Made by a program: the position numbers and the translations under genes
Shown here: in pieces, positions 9,150-17,815 of the stretch
Layout of the letters: the number at the start of each line of letters is the position of its first letter
Numbering within the stretch: the first letter of the stretch is position 1
Assembly (NCBI RefSeq): GCF_026340465.1
Contig: NZ_JAPEPC010000001.1
Span: forward strand, 5,895,001 to 5,959,000
Direction: 5' to 3'
DNA from: Streptomyces sp. NBC_01306
Lineage (GTDB): Bacteria; Actinomycetota; Actinomycetes; Streptomycetales; Streptomycetaceae
Length of the DNA stretch: 64,000 nt
The notes under the pieces: generated by a model
Database searches by the model: none
What the model was told of the DNA's origin: nothing
The model's input: the letters and a program-made list of their open reading frames with translations, nothing else

Positions 9150-10814
9150 ATGTCCGAGATGAACGCAGAAGGCCGTACCAGGCTCAACCAGATGCCCGAG
9201 TGGACAGCTCTGGGCAAGCACCGGGAGCAGCTGGGCGACACGCGTCTGCGGGAGCTGTTCGACAGGGATCCGGAGCGAGGGCGCACCTACACCCTCCGGG
9301 CGGGCGACCTGTATCTCGACTACTCCAAGCACCTGGTGACCGGCGAGACGCTCGGCCTGCTGCGCGAGCTGGCCGACGCCGCCGGGGTGGCCGGGCTGCG
9401 TGACGCGATGTTCCGCGGCGAGAAGATCAACACCACTGAGGACCGCGCGGTGCTGCACACCGCGCTCCGCGCCCCGCGCGGCGCGGTGGTCGAGGTGGAC
9501 GGCGAGAACGTGGTGCCCGCCGTGCACGCCGTGCTCGACAAGATGGCGGCCTTCTCCGACAAGGTCAGGTCGGGGGAGTGGACCGGCCACACCGGCAAGC
9601 GCATCAGGACCGTCGTCAACATCGGCATCGGCGGCTCGGACCTGGGCCCCGCGATGGCGTACGAGGCGCTGCGCTCCTTCACCGACCGCAACCTCCAGTT
9701 CCGCTTCGTCTCGAACGTCGACGGGGCCGATCTGCACGAGGCCGTAAGGGACTTGGACCCGGCGGAGACGCTTTTCATCATCGCCTCCAAGACCTTCACC
9801 ACCATCGAGACCATCACCAACGCGACCTCCGCGCGCAACTGGCTGCTGACGAATCTGAGGGCCGATCAGGACGCGGTGGCCAAGCACTTCGTGGCGCTGT
9901 CGACGAACGCGGAGAAGGTCGCGGACTTCGGTATCGACACGGCCAACATGTTCGAGTTCTGGGACTGGGTCGGCGGGCGGTACTCGTACGACTCGGCGAT
10001 CGGCCTCTCGCTGATGATCGCGATCGGCCCGGAGCGCTTCCGGGAGATGCTCGACGGTTTCCACCAGATCGACGAGCACTTCCGCACCGCGCCGCCCGAG
10101 GAGAACATCCCGCTCCTGCTGGGCCTGCTGGGCGTCTGGTACGGCGCGTTCTTCGACGCCCAGTCGCACGCGGTCCTGCCGTACTCGCACTACCTCTCCA
10201 AGTTCACCGCGTACCTCCAGCAGCTGGACATGGAGTCCAACGGCAAGTCCGTCGACCGTGACGGCAATCCGGTCGACTGGCAGACGGGGCCCGTGGTCTG
10301 GGGGACGCCGGGCACCAACGGCCAGCACGCGTACTACCAGTTGCTGCACCAGGGCACCAAGGTCGTCCCGGCGGACTTCATCGGCTTCGCCAAGCCCGTC
10401 GACGACCTGACGGCGGGTCTGGCGGGCCAGCACGACCTCCTGATGGCGAACTTCATCGCCCAGACCCAGGCCCTGGCCTTCGGCAAGACACCCGACGAGG
10501 TACGGGCCGAGGGCGTCGCCGAGGAGCTGGTCCCGCACAAGACGTTCCGCGGCAACCACCCGACGTCCACGATCCTCGCCGATGCGCTCACCCCGTCGGT
10601 CCTGGGCCAGCTGATCGCGCTCTACGAGCACAAGGTCTTCGTCCAGGGCGCGATCTGGAACATCGACTCCTTCGACCAGTGGGGCGTCGAGCTCGGCAAG
10701 GTGCTCGCCAAGAAGATCGAGTCCGTCATCACCGGCGGCAAGGGCGGCGCTGACCTGGACAGCTCCACCGCCACGCTGGTCGACACCTACCGCGCGCTGC
10801 GGGCCAAGCAGTAG
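9150..10814 (+). CDS. pgi: Glucose-6-phosphate isomerase
   Basis: Interconverts glucose 6-phosphate and fructose 6-phosphate, the branch point between glycolysis and the oppositely transcribed pentose-phosphate operon downstream. 554 residues. Motifs: GIGGSDLGPAMAYEAL, GGRYSYDSAIGLS, the catalytic His in FRGNHPTST and the C-terminal QWGVELGKVLAKK. I chose the ATG at 9150 (GAGAAG nine bases upstream); the ATG at 9159 is equally plausible because relatives begin MNA(D/E)GRTRLNQ. Confidence 0.97.
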   Translation: MSEMNAEGRTRLNQMPEWTALGKHREQLGDTRLRELFDRDPERGRTYTLRAGDLYLDYSKHLVTGETLGLLRELADAAGVAGLRDAMFRGEKINTTEDRAVLHTALRAPRGAVVEVDGENVVPAVHAVLDKMAAFSDKVRSGEWTGHTGKRIRTVVNIGIGGSDLGPAMAYEALRSFTDRNLQFRFVSNVDGADLHEAVRDLDPAETLFIIASKTFTTIETITNATSARNWLLTNLRADQDAVAKHFVALSTNAEKVADFGIDTANMFEFWDWVGGRYSYDSAIGLSLMIAIGPERFREMLDGFHQIDEHFRTAPPEENIPLLLGLLGVWYGAFFDAQSHAVLPYSHYLSKFTAYLQQLDMESNGKSVDRDGNPVDWQTGPVVWGTPGTNGQHAYYQLLHQGTKVVPADFIGFAKPVDDLTAGLAGQHDLLMANFIAQTQALAFGKTPDEVRAEGVAEELVPHKTFRGNHPTSTILADALTPSVLGQLIALYEHKVFVQGAIWNIDSFDQWGVELGKVLAKKIESVITGGKGGADLDSSTATLVDTYRALRAKQ

Positions 10815-10833
10815 CAGCGCGGTACGGACACAG

Positions 10834-10880
10834 CAGGACCGGCCCGCACCCCCCTCGGCAGGGAGTGCGGGCCGGTCCTG
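10834..10880. terminator. Two-way terminator between pgi and pgl
   Basis: A perfect 16-base stem (CAGGACCGGCCCGCAC at 10834-10849, complement at 10865-10880) with a 15-base loop. It lies between converging genes and would work on both strands. Confidence 0.8.
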
Positions 10881-10903
10881 TTCCGTACGGCGCCCGGCCG
10901 GTG

Positions 10904-11686
10904 TCAGGCGGTGGCCGGCGCGTAGAGCTGCGGCGGCAGCTGCGAAGCGGCCGCCGTGTCGAGGAGCCACAGCGTCCTGCTGCGGCCCCGGGCGCCCGCT
11001 GCCGGGGCCTGGACCTCGCCGGCCCCGGAGAGGGCGAGAGCCGCGGCCCCCGCCTTGTCCTCGCCCGCCGCGAGCAGCCACACCTCACGTGCGGCCCGGA
11101 TCGCGGGCAGCGTCAGCGACAGCCGCACCGGCGGCGGCTTGGGCGCACCGTGCACGCCCACGACGGTGCGTACGGTCTCCCGTACGGCCGGGAGCTCGGG
11201 GAAGAGCGAGGCCACATGCGCGTCCGGGCCCACCCCCAGCATCAGCACGTCGAACGACGGCACGTCGCCGTGGTCCTCAGGACCCGCCGCCGCGGCCAGC
11301 TCCGCCGCGTACGAAGCGGCGGCCGCCTCCACGTCGCTGCCGTACGGGCCGTCCGAAGCGGCCATGGCGTGCACCCGCTCGGGGGCCACGCCCACCGAGT
11401 CGAGCAGCGCGGCCCGCGCCTGGGTGACGTTCCGCTCGGGGTCGCCCTCCGGCAGGAAGCGCTCGTCGCCCCACCACAGGTCGATCCGCGACCAGTCGAC
11501 GGCGTCCCGCGCGGGCGCCTCGGCGAGGGCCGCGAGCAGCCCGTTGCCGTTGCGCCCGCCGGTGAGCACCACCGAAGCGGAGCCGCGGGCGGCCTGGGCG
11601 TCCACGATCTTCGTGATCAGCCGGGCCGCCGCGGCCTGGGCCATCAGCTCCTTGTCGCGGTGGACGACGAGCTGCGGCGCACTCAC
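10904..11686 (-). CDS. pgl: 6-Phosphogluconolactonase (DevB type)
   Basis: Hydrolyses 6-phosphogluconolactone made by Zwf. 260 residues. Family blocks: VVLTGGRNGNGLL near residue 40, DLWWGDERFLP near 70, LGVGPDAHVASLFP near 150 and the late LLAAGEDKAGA. The GTG start (11686-11684) overlaps the opcA stop as GTGA. It is the last gene of tkt-tal-zwf-opcA-pgl. Confidence 0.95.
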   Translation of the reverse strand: MSAPQLVVHRDKELMAQAAAARLITKIVDAQAARGSASVVLTGGRNGNGLLAALAEAPARDAVDWSRIDLWWGDERFLPEGDPERNVTQARAALLDSVGVAPERVHAMAASDGPYGSDVEAAAASYAAELAAAAGPEDHGDVPSFDVLMLGVGPDAHVASLFPELPAVRETVRTVVGVHGAPKPPPVRLSLTLPAIRAAREVWLLAAGEDKAGAAALALSGAGEVQAPAAGARGRSRTLWLLDTAAASQLPPQLYAPATA

Positions 11687-12711
11687 TTCGACGCCGCCTT
11701 CTTTGCGGGTGCCTTCTTCGCGGCGGCGGCCTTCTCGGGCTTCTCCGCCCCCTCGGCCGTGTCCCCGCCATCCTGCTTCGGCGCGGGGGTGACCAGCCGG
11801 TCCACGCCGTACTTCAGCGAGGCCGCGTAGGTGTCGTCCGGGTCCAGCCTGCGCAGCTCCTCGGCGAGCAGCTCCGAGGTCTCCCGGCGCTTCAGCGCCA
11901 CCGCGCGGTCCGGCTGGCCCTCCATGCAGAGCGTGGCCAGCGAACCGTCGGGGCGGTCCAGCACGATCTCGCCGTGGTCCGTCTGCATCCGTACGGCCGT
12001 GAGACCGGGTCCGGACGAGATGGAACGGGTCACCGGTACGTCGAGCCGGTCGGCGAGCCACATCGCGAGCAGCTCACAGCTCGGATTGAACTCCTCGCCC
12101 TCCACCTCGGCGCCCTTCACCCGGCTCGGCACCTGGTCCAGCGCCGCGGCGAGCATCGAACGCCAGGGGGTGATGCGCGACCATGCCAGGTCCGTGTCGC
12201 CCGGGGTGTAGGCGGCGGCGCGGCCCGAGAGCTCGGCGATGGGCTGCTCGGCGGCGTACGAGTCGGTGACACGGCGCTGGCCGAGCGCACCGAGCGGGTC
12301 CTTCGCCGGGTCGAGCGGCGCGTTCACCGGCCACCAGACCACCACGGGGGCGTCCGGCAGCAGCAGCGGCAGCACCACCGACTGGGCGTGGTGCAGCACC
12401 TCGCCGTACATCCGCAGGACGACGGTCTCGCCGCTGCCCGCGTCCGTACCGACCCGGATCTCCGCGTCGAGCCGGGCCGCGGCCCGGTCGCGCGGGGAGC
12501 GGGAGACCCGCTTGACGACCACGAGGGTGCGCGAGGGGTGCTCGCGCGACGCGTCGTTGGCCGCCTTGAGCGCGTCGTAGGCGTTCTCCTCGTCGGTCAC
12601 GATGACGAGGGTCAGCACCATGCCGACGGCGGGGGTGCCGACGGCGCGGCGCCCCTCCACCAGTGCCTTGTTGACCTTGCTGGCTGTGGTTTCCGTCAGA
12701 TCGATTTTCAT
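11683..12711 (-). CDS. opcA: Glucose-6-phosphate dehydrogenase assembly protein OpcA
   Basis: An allosteric partner of Zwf in actinobacteria and cyanobacteria. 342 residues with a typical body (start MKIDLTETTASKVNKAL, later PVVVWWPVNAP and GEEFNPSCELLAMWLADRL). It ends in an unusual Ala/Lys tail of about 35 residues (KAAAAKKAPAKKAASK) resembling histone H1 tails. Its ATG overlaps the zwf stop (ATGA), which suits a stoichiometric complex. Confidence 0.95.
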   Translation of the reverse strand: MKIDLTETTASKVNKALVEGRRAVGTPAVGMVLTLVIVTDEENAYDALKAANDASREHPSRTLVVVKRVSRSPRDRAAARLDAEIRVGTDAGSGETVVLRMYGEVLHHAQSVVLPLLLPDAPVVVWWPVNAPLDPAKDPLGALGQRRVTDSYAAEQPIAELSGRAAAYTPGDTDLAWSRITPWRSMLAAALDQVPSRVKGAEVEGEEFNPSCELLAMWLADRLDVPVTRSISSGPGLTAVRMQTDHGEIVLDRPDGSLATLCMEGQPDRAVALKRRETSELLAEELRRLDPDDTYAASLKYGVDRLVTPAPKQDGGDTAEGAEKPEKAAAAKKAPAKKAASK

Positions 12712-14231
12712 GGCCGACGCCAGCTCCGTCCTTCTCGTGCGAGCATTTCGTCCGCCTCGGCCGGTCCCCAGGTGCCCGACTCGTACTGCGCGGGCTTTCC
12801 GTGGCTGTCCCAGTACTCCTCGATCGGGTCGAGGATCCGCCAGGACTGCTCGACCTCCTCCAGGCGCGGGAAGAGGTTCGAGTCGCCGAGCAGCACATCG
12901 AGGATGAGCCGCTCGTACGCCTCCGGGCTGGACTCGGTGAAGGACTCGCCGTACGCGAAGTCCATCGACACGTCCCGGATCTCCATCGAGGTGCCGGGCA
13001 CCTTGGAGCCGAACCGCATGGTGATGCCCTCGTCGGGCTGGACGCGGATGACGATCGCGTTCTGGCCCAGCTCCTCCGTCGCCGTGTGGTCGAACGGGGA
13101 GTGCGGGGCGCGCTGGAAGACCACGGCGATCTCGGTGACGCGGCGGCCCAGGCGCTTGCCGGTGCGGAGGTAGAAGGGGACGCCCGCCCAGCGGCGGTTG
13201 TCGATCTCCAGCCGCACCGCGGCGTAGGTGTCGGTCGTCGACTTGGGGTCGATGCCGTCTTCCTGGAGGTAGCCGACGGCCTGCTCGCCGCCCTGCCAGC
13301 CCGCGGCGTACTGGCCGCGCACGGTCTCCTTGCCGAGGTCCTTGGGCAGCCTGACGGCGCCCAGCACCTTGGTCTTCTCGGCCACCAGCGCATGGGCGTC
13401 GAAGGAGGCGGGCTCCTCCATCGCGGTCAGCGCGAGCAGCTGGAGCAGGTGGTTCTGGATGACGTCACGGGCGGCGCCGATGCCGTCGTAGTACCCGGCC
13501 CGGCCGCCGATGCCGATGTCCTCGGCCATGGTGATCTGGACGTGGTCGACGTACGACCGGTTCCAGATCGGCTCGAAGAGGGTGTTGGCGAAGCGGAGCG
13601 CCAGGATGTTCTGGACGGTCTCCTTGCCGAGGTAGTGGTCGATCCGGAAGACCTCGTTCGGCGGAAAGACCTCGTGCACGACCTTGTTGAGCTCCTGGGC
13701 GCTCTTCAGGTCGTGGCCGAACGGCTTCTCGATGACCGCGCGGCGCCAGGAGCCGTTCCGCTGGTCGGCGAGACCGTGCTTCTTGAGCTGCTGGACGACC
13801 TTGGGGAAGAACTTGGGCGGGACCGACAGGTAGAAGGCGAAGTTGCCTCCGGTGCCCTGCTGCTTGTCCAGCTCCTCGATCGTCGACTTGAGGGTGGCGA
13901 ACGCCGCGTCGTCGTCGAAGTCGCCCTGGACGAAGCGCATCCCCTGGATGAGCTGCTGCCAGACCTCCTCGCGGAACGGCGTCCTGGCGTGCTCCTTGAC
14001 CGAGTCGTGGACCACCTGGGCGAAGTCCTCGTCCTCCCAGTCGCGGCGCGCGAACCCGATGAGCGAGAAGCCCGGCGGGAGCAGGCCGCGATTGGCCAGG
14101 TCGTAGACAGCGGGCATCAGCTTTTTACGGGACAAATCACCCGTGACGCCAAAAATGACCAGGCCCGACGGCCCCGCGATACGCGGGAGCCGTCGGTCCG
14201 CAGCGTCACGCAGCGGGTTGCTGCTTGACAA
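12708..14231 (-). CDS. zwf: Glucose-6-phosphate 1-dehydrogenase
   Basis: Oxidises glucose 6-phosphate to 6-phosphogluconolactone, producing NADPH. 507 residues. The nucleotide motif GVTGDLSRKKLMPAVYDL is near residue 25 and the active-site block RIDHYLGKETVQN is in the middle. The start is TTG at 14231, four bases after the tal stop; this gives the family N terminus (M)SSSNPLRDAADRRLPR. Longer in-frame readings run into tal and are not credible. A rare start of this kind may tune Zwf relative to Tal. Confidence 0.95.
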   Translation of the reverse strand: MSSSNPLRDAADRRLPRIAGPSGLVIFGVTGDLSRKKLMPAVYDLANRGLLPPGFSLIGFARRDWEDEDFAQVVHDSVKEHARTPFREEVWQQLIQGMRFVQGDFDDDAAFATLKSTIEELDKQQGTGGNFAFYLSVPPKFFPKVVQQLKKHGLADQRNGSWRRAVIEKPFGHDLKSAQELNKVVHEVFPPNEVFRIDHYLGKETVQNILALRFANTLFEPIWNRSYVDHVQITMAEDIGIGGRAGYYDGIGAARDVIQNHLLQLLALTAMEEPASFDAHALVAEKTKVLGAVRLPKDLGKETVRGQYAAGWQGGEQAVGYLQEDGIDPKSTTDTYAAVRLEIDNRRWAGVPFYLRTGKRLGRRVTEIAVVFQRAPHSPFDHTATEELGQNAIVIRVQPDEGITMRFGSKVPGTSMEIRDVSMDFAYGESFTESSPEAYERLILDVLLGDSNLFPRLEEVEQSWRILDPIEEYWDSHGKPAQYESGTWGPAEADEMLAREGRSWRRP

Positions 14232-14235
14232 GGTT

Positions 14236-15354
14236 TCAGCCCTTCGCAGGGGCGAGGCGTTCGAGCTCTGCCTCAGTGGACTTGAGCAGGTCGTTCCAGG
14301 AGGTCGCGAACTTCTCGACACCCTCGTCCTCCAGGACCTGTACGACATCGTCGTACGAGATCCCGAGCTTCTCCACGGCATCGAGCTCGGCGCGGGCCTG
14401 CTCATAGGTGCCGGAAACCGCGTTGCCGGTGATCTCGCCATGGTCGGCGGTGGCGTCGAGCGTCGCCTCCGGCATGGTGTTCACCGTGTTGGGCGCGACC
14501 AGGTCCACGACGTACATCGTGTCGCGGTACGCCGGGTCCTTGACGCCGGTCGACGCCCACAGCGGACGCTGCTTGTTGGCGTGCGCCTTGTCGAGGGCGG
14601 CCCAGCGGTCGGAGGAGAAGACCTCCTCGTACGCCTGGTAGGCGAGCCGCGCGTTGGCCACGGCGGCCTTGCCCTTGAGGGCCTTGGCCTCGTCGGTGCC
14701 CAGGGCGTCCAGCCGCTTGTCGATCTCGGTGTCCACGCGGGACACGAAGAAGGAGGCGACCGAGTGGATCTTGGAGAGGTCCAGGCCGGCGGCCTTGGCC
14801 TTCTCCAGGCCCGCCAGGTAGGCGTCCATGACCGCGAGGTAACGCTCCAGCGAGAAGATCAGCGTGACGTTGACGCTGATGCCCCGGCCGATGGTCTCGG
14901 TGATGGCCGGCAGGCCGGCCTTGGTCGCCGGGATCTTGATGAGCGTGTTCGGGCGGTCCACCAGCCAGGCGAGCTGCTTGGCCTCGGCGACCGTGGCCGT
15001 GGTGTGGTGGGCGAGACGCGGGTCGACCTCGATGGAGACCCGGCCGTCCTGGCCGTCCGTCGCGTCGAAGACCGGGCGCAGGATGTCGGCGGCGTCACGG
15101 ACGTCCGCCGTCGTGATCATGCGGATGGCCTCCTCGACGGTGACCTTCCGGGCCGCGAGGTCGGTGAGCTGCTGGTCGTAGCCGTCGCCCTGCGAGATCG
15201 CCTTCTGGAAGATCGACGGGTTGGTGGTGACACCCACCACGTGCTGCTGGTCGATCAGTTCGGCGAGGTTGCCGGATGTGATGCGCTTGCGCGAAAGGTC
15301 GTCGAGCCAGATCGCGACGCCTTCGTCGGAGAGGCGCTTGAGTGCGTCTGTCAT
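14236..15354 (-). CDS. tal: Transaldolase
   Basis: Non-oxidative pentose-phosphate enzyme exchanging three-carbon units. 372 residues, the longer actinobacterial/cyanobacterial type. The Schiff-base Lys is in LIKIPATKAG; GVTTNPSIFQ near residue 43 and WASTGVKDP late in the protein are family signatures. ATG start 35 bases after tkt. Confidence 0.97.
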   Translation of the reverse strand: MTDALKRLSDEGVAIWLDDLSRKRITSGNLAELIDQQHVVGVTTNPSIFQKAISQGDGYDQQLTDLAARKVTVEEAIRMITTADVRDAADILRPVFDATDGQDGRVSIEVDPRLAHHTTATVAEAKQLAWLVDRPNTLIKIPATKAGLPAITETIGRGISVNVTLIFSLERYLAVMDAYLAGLEKAKAAGLDLSKIHSVASFFVSRVDTEIDKRLDALGTDEAKALKGKAAVANARLAYQAYEEVFSSDRWAALDKAHANKQRPLWASTGVKDPAYRDTMYVVDLVAPNTVNTMPEATLDATADHGEITGNAVSGTYEQARAELDAVEKLGISYDDVVQVLEDEGVEKFATSWNDLLKSTEAELERLAPAKG

Positions 15355-15389
15355 GGGAATTGCATCTCCTACTTGTTCGTATATAAGCG

Positions 15390-17477
15390 TCAGCGCGCTG
15401 CGGCTTCGAGCGATTCCCTGGCGGCTTGGGCGACGGCCTCGGCGGTGAAGCCGAACTCGCGGAAGAGGACCTTGCCGTCGGCGGACGCACCGTAGTGCTC
15501 CAGCGACACGATCCGGCCCGCGTCACCGACGAAGCGGTACCAGGTCAGACCGATACCGGCCTCGACGGCCACCCGCGCCTTGACGGCCGGCGGCAGCACC
15601 GAGTCGCGGTACGCCTGGTCCTGCTCCTCGAACCACTCGACGCACGGCATCGAGACCACCCGGGTCGGAACGCCGGCGGCCTGGAGCTGCTCACGCGCCT
15701 CGACGGCCAGCTGGACCTCGGAGCCGGTGCCGATCAGGACGACCTCGGGCGCGCCGCCCTCGGCGTCGAACAGCACGTAACCGCCGTTGGCCACACCATC
15801 GTTCGCCTCGTACACCGGCACACCCTGGCGGGTCAGCGCGAAGCCGTGCGGGGCTCCCTTGCCGAACACCTTGGTGTAGCGCTGGAGGACCTCGCGCCAG
15901 GCGATGACCGTCTCGTTGGCGTCCGCCGGGCGGATCAGGTTCAGGCCCGGGATGGCGCGCAGGGCGGCCAGGTGCTCCACCGGCTGGTGGGTCGGGCCGT
16001 CCTCGCCGACGCCGACCGAGTCGTGCGTCCACACATAGGTGACCGGCAGGTGCATCAGGGCGGAGAGCCGTACGGCGTTGCGCATGTAGTCGGAGAACAC
16101 CAGGAAGGTGCCGCCGTAGATGCGGGTGTTGCCGTGCAGCGCGATGCCGTTCATCTCCGCGGCCATGGCGTGCTCTCGGATACCGAAGTGGACCGTGCGG
16201 CCGTACGGGTCGGCGCCCGGCAGCTGGTTCCCCTCGGGCAGGAAGGACGACGTCTTGTCGATCGTCGTGTTGTTCGACCCGGCGAGGTCGGCCGAGCCGC
16301 CCCACAGCTCCGGGATGACCGTGCCCAGCGCTTCGAGCGCCTTGCCGGAGGCGGCGCGGGTGGCGATGGAGGCGCCGGTCTCGAACGCGGGCAGCTCCTT
16401 CGTCCAGCCCTCGGGCAGCTCGCCCGCCCTGACCCGGTCGAACCGGGCGGCGTGCTCCGGGTTGGCGGTGCGCCAGGCGGCGAAGCCCTTCTCCCAGACG
16501 GCCCTGGCCTCACGGCCGCGGTCCAGCAGGGCGCGGGTGTGCGCCAGGACCTCGTCCGACACGTCGAAGGACTTCTCCGGGTCGAAGCCGAGGATCTTCT
16601 TGGTCGCGGCGACCTCTTCGTCGCCGAGCGCCGAGCCGTGCGCCGCGCCGGTGTTCTGGGCGTGCGGGGCAGGCCAGGCGATGATCGAGCGCATCGCGAT
16701 GAACGACGGGCGCCCGGTCTCGGCCTTGGCGGCCTGGAGCGCCGCGTACAGGGCGGCCGGGTCGAGGTCGCCGTTCGCCTTCGGCGCCACACGCTGGACG
16801 TGCCAGCCGTACGCCTCGTAGCGCGCGCAGGTGTCCTCGGACACCGCGGTCTCGGTGTCGCCCTCGATCGAGATGTGGTTGTCGTCCCACAGCAGCACGA
16901 GGTTGCCGAGCTTCTGGTGGCCGGCGAGCGAGGACGCCTCGGACGAGATGCCCTCCTGGAGGCAGCCGTCGCCGGCGATCGCGTAGATGAAGTGGTCGAA
17001 CGGGGAGGTGCCGGGGGCAGCCTCCGGGTCGAAGAGACCGCGCTCGTACCGGGCGGCCATGGCCATGCCCACGGCGTTGGCGACACCCTGGCCCAGCGGG
17101 CCGGTGGTGGTCTCCACGCCGGTGGTGTGTCCGTACTCCGGGTGCCCCGGGGTCTTGGAGCCCCACGTACGGAACGCTTCGAGGTCTGCCAGCTCCAGGC
17201 CGAATCCGGCCAGGTAGAGCTGGGTGTAGAGGGTCAGCGAGGAGTGACCGGCCGAGAGGACGAACCGGTCACGACCGGTCCACTCGGGGTCCGCCGGGTC
17301 GTGCCGCATCACCTTCTGGAAGAGGGTGTACGCGGCCGGGGCCAGGCTCATGGCCGTACCGGGATGGCCGTTGCCGACCTTCTGTACGGCGTCCGCGGCC
17401 AGCACGCGGGCGGTGTCGACGGCCCGCTGGTCCAATTCGGTCCACGCGAGTTCAGTGGTGGTCGGCTTGGTACTCAC
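15390..17477 (-). CDS. tkt: Transketolase
   Basis: Thiamine-diphosphate enzyme moving two-carbon units. 695 residues. The first domain has GNGHPGTAMSLAP and the cofactor motif GDGCLQEGISSEA...NHISIEG; the second has the catalytic Glu region and THDSVGVGEDGPTHQPVEH. GTG start at 17477 with GAGGAG about 12 bases upstream. First gene of the pentose-phosphate operon, divergent from ctaB across a 338-base gap. Confidence 0.97.
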   Translation of the reverse strand: MSTKPTTTELAWTELDQRAVDTARVLAADAVQKVGNGHPGTAMSLAPAAYTLFQKVMRHDPADPEWTGRDRFVLSAGHSSLTLYTQLYLAGFGLELADLEAFRTWGSKTPGHPEYGHTTGVETTTGPLGQGVANAVGMAMAARYERGLFDPEAAPGTSPFDHFIYAIAGDGCLQEGISSEASSLAGHQKLGNLVLLWDDNHISIEGDTETAVSEDTCARYEAYGWHVQRVAPKANGDLDPAALYAALQAAKAETGRPSFIAMRSIIAWPAPHAQNTGAAHGSALGDEEVAATKKILGFDPEKSFDVSDEVLAHTRALLDRGREARAVWEKGFAAWRTANPEHAARFDRVRAGELPEGWTKELPAFETGASIATRAASGKALEALGTVIPELWGGSADLAGSNNTTIDKTSSFLPEGNQLPGADPYGRTVHFGIREHAMAAEMNGIALHGNTRIYGGTFLVFSDYMRNAVRLSALMHLPVTYVWTHDSVGVGEDGPTHQPVEHLAALRAIPGLNLIRPADANETVIAWREVLQRYTKVFGKGAPHGFALTRQGVPVYEANDGVANGGYVLFDAEGGAPEVVLIGTGSEVQLAVEAREQLQAAGVPTRVVSMPCVEWFEEQDQAYRDSVLPPAVKARVAVEAGIGLTWYRFVGDAGRIVSLEHYGASADGKVLFREFGFTAEAVAQAARESLEAAAR

Positions 17478-17815
17478 CCTGGGTCAGGGCTCCTCTCCAC
17501 ATATGTAATCCCGGTTACGTTCGGTGCACCGGGCGTTGTCGAGCCTACCCCCGTAGCAACGCCCCTTTTTTCGAGTTCCCGCCGGTGGCAGACAGACACT
17601 TCCCAGGGTGCGGGCGCGGCCGCCGATCCGCCCGTCGAAGAGCGCACCTCCGCTCGTAAGAGCCCCCCCTTTCCACCCCGAACTACAGGCCCAACACGAC
17701 CGCACCCCCGGGGATGGCGACGTATGGGCAACGTCTAGAGTGGCGTGGTACGCGCAAGTCTTTACCGGCCCTTCACGGTCGGAACTTGCTGGGAAATTCT
17801 CTGTCAGGGGTGTAC
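17478..17815. other. Divergent intergenic region, tkt / ctaB
   Basis: 338 bases with no convincing gene. It holds the upstream signals of both genes, but I could not fix a promoter with confidence: TAGAGT at 17736-17741 (plus) and TAGGCT (minus, within 17543-17548) are -10 candidates without good -35 boxes. A hairpin with a T-run (17531-17571) is described separately. Confidence 0.6.
17531..17571 (+). terminator. Hairpin followed by six T residues, antisense to the tkt leader
   Basis: GGGCGTTG (17531-17538) pairs with CAACGCCC (17557-17564) across an 18-base loop, and T6 follows at 17566-17571. On the plus strand this is the one classic stem-plus-U-tract I noticed in the window, although no plus-strand gene ends nearby. 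On the minus strand the same stem would fold in the tkt leader. Confidence 0.4.

Noticed and set aside
9096..11081. Open minus-strand frame of about 660 codons opposite pgi
   Set aside because: It mirrors the coding strand of pgi, whose motifs are complete. The antisense product is Gly/Arg/Leu-rich with no recognisable domain, as expected from high-GC third positions.
14231..14441. Longer N terminus for Zwf
   Set aside because: The extra 70 residues are out-of-frame tal sequence (Ser/Arg-rich); the family N terminus begins at the TTG at 14231.
15426..17738. Open plus-strand frame of about 770 codons opposite tkt
   Set aside because: tkt on the minus strand has all transketolase motifs; the opposite frame is a GC-skew shadow.
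17781..17806. ECF sigma promoter GGAAC...GTC before ctaB
   Set aside because: Spacer and flanks fit poorly and the start would fall almost on the ctaB start codon; too weak to list.
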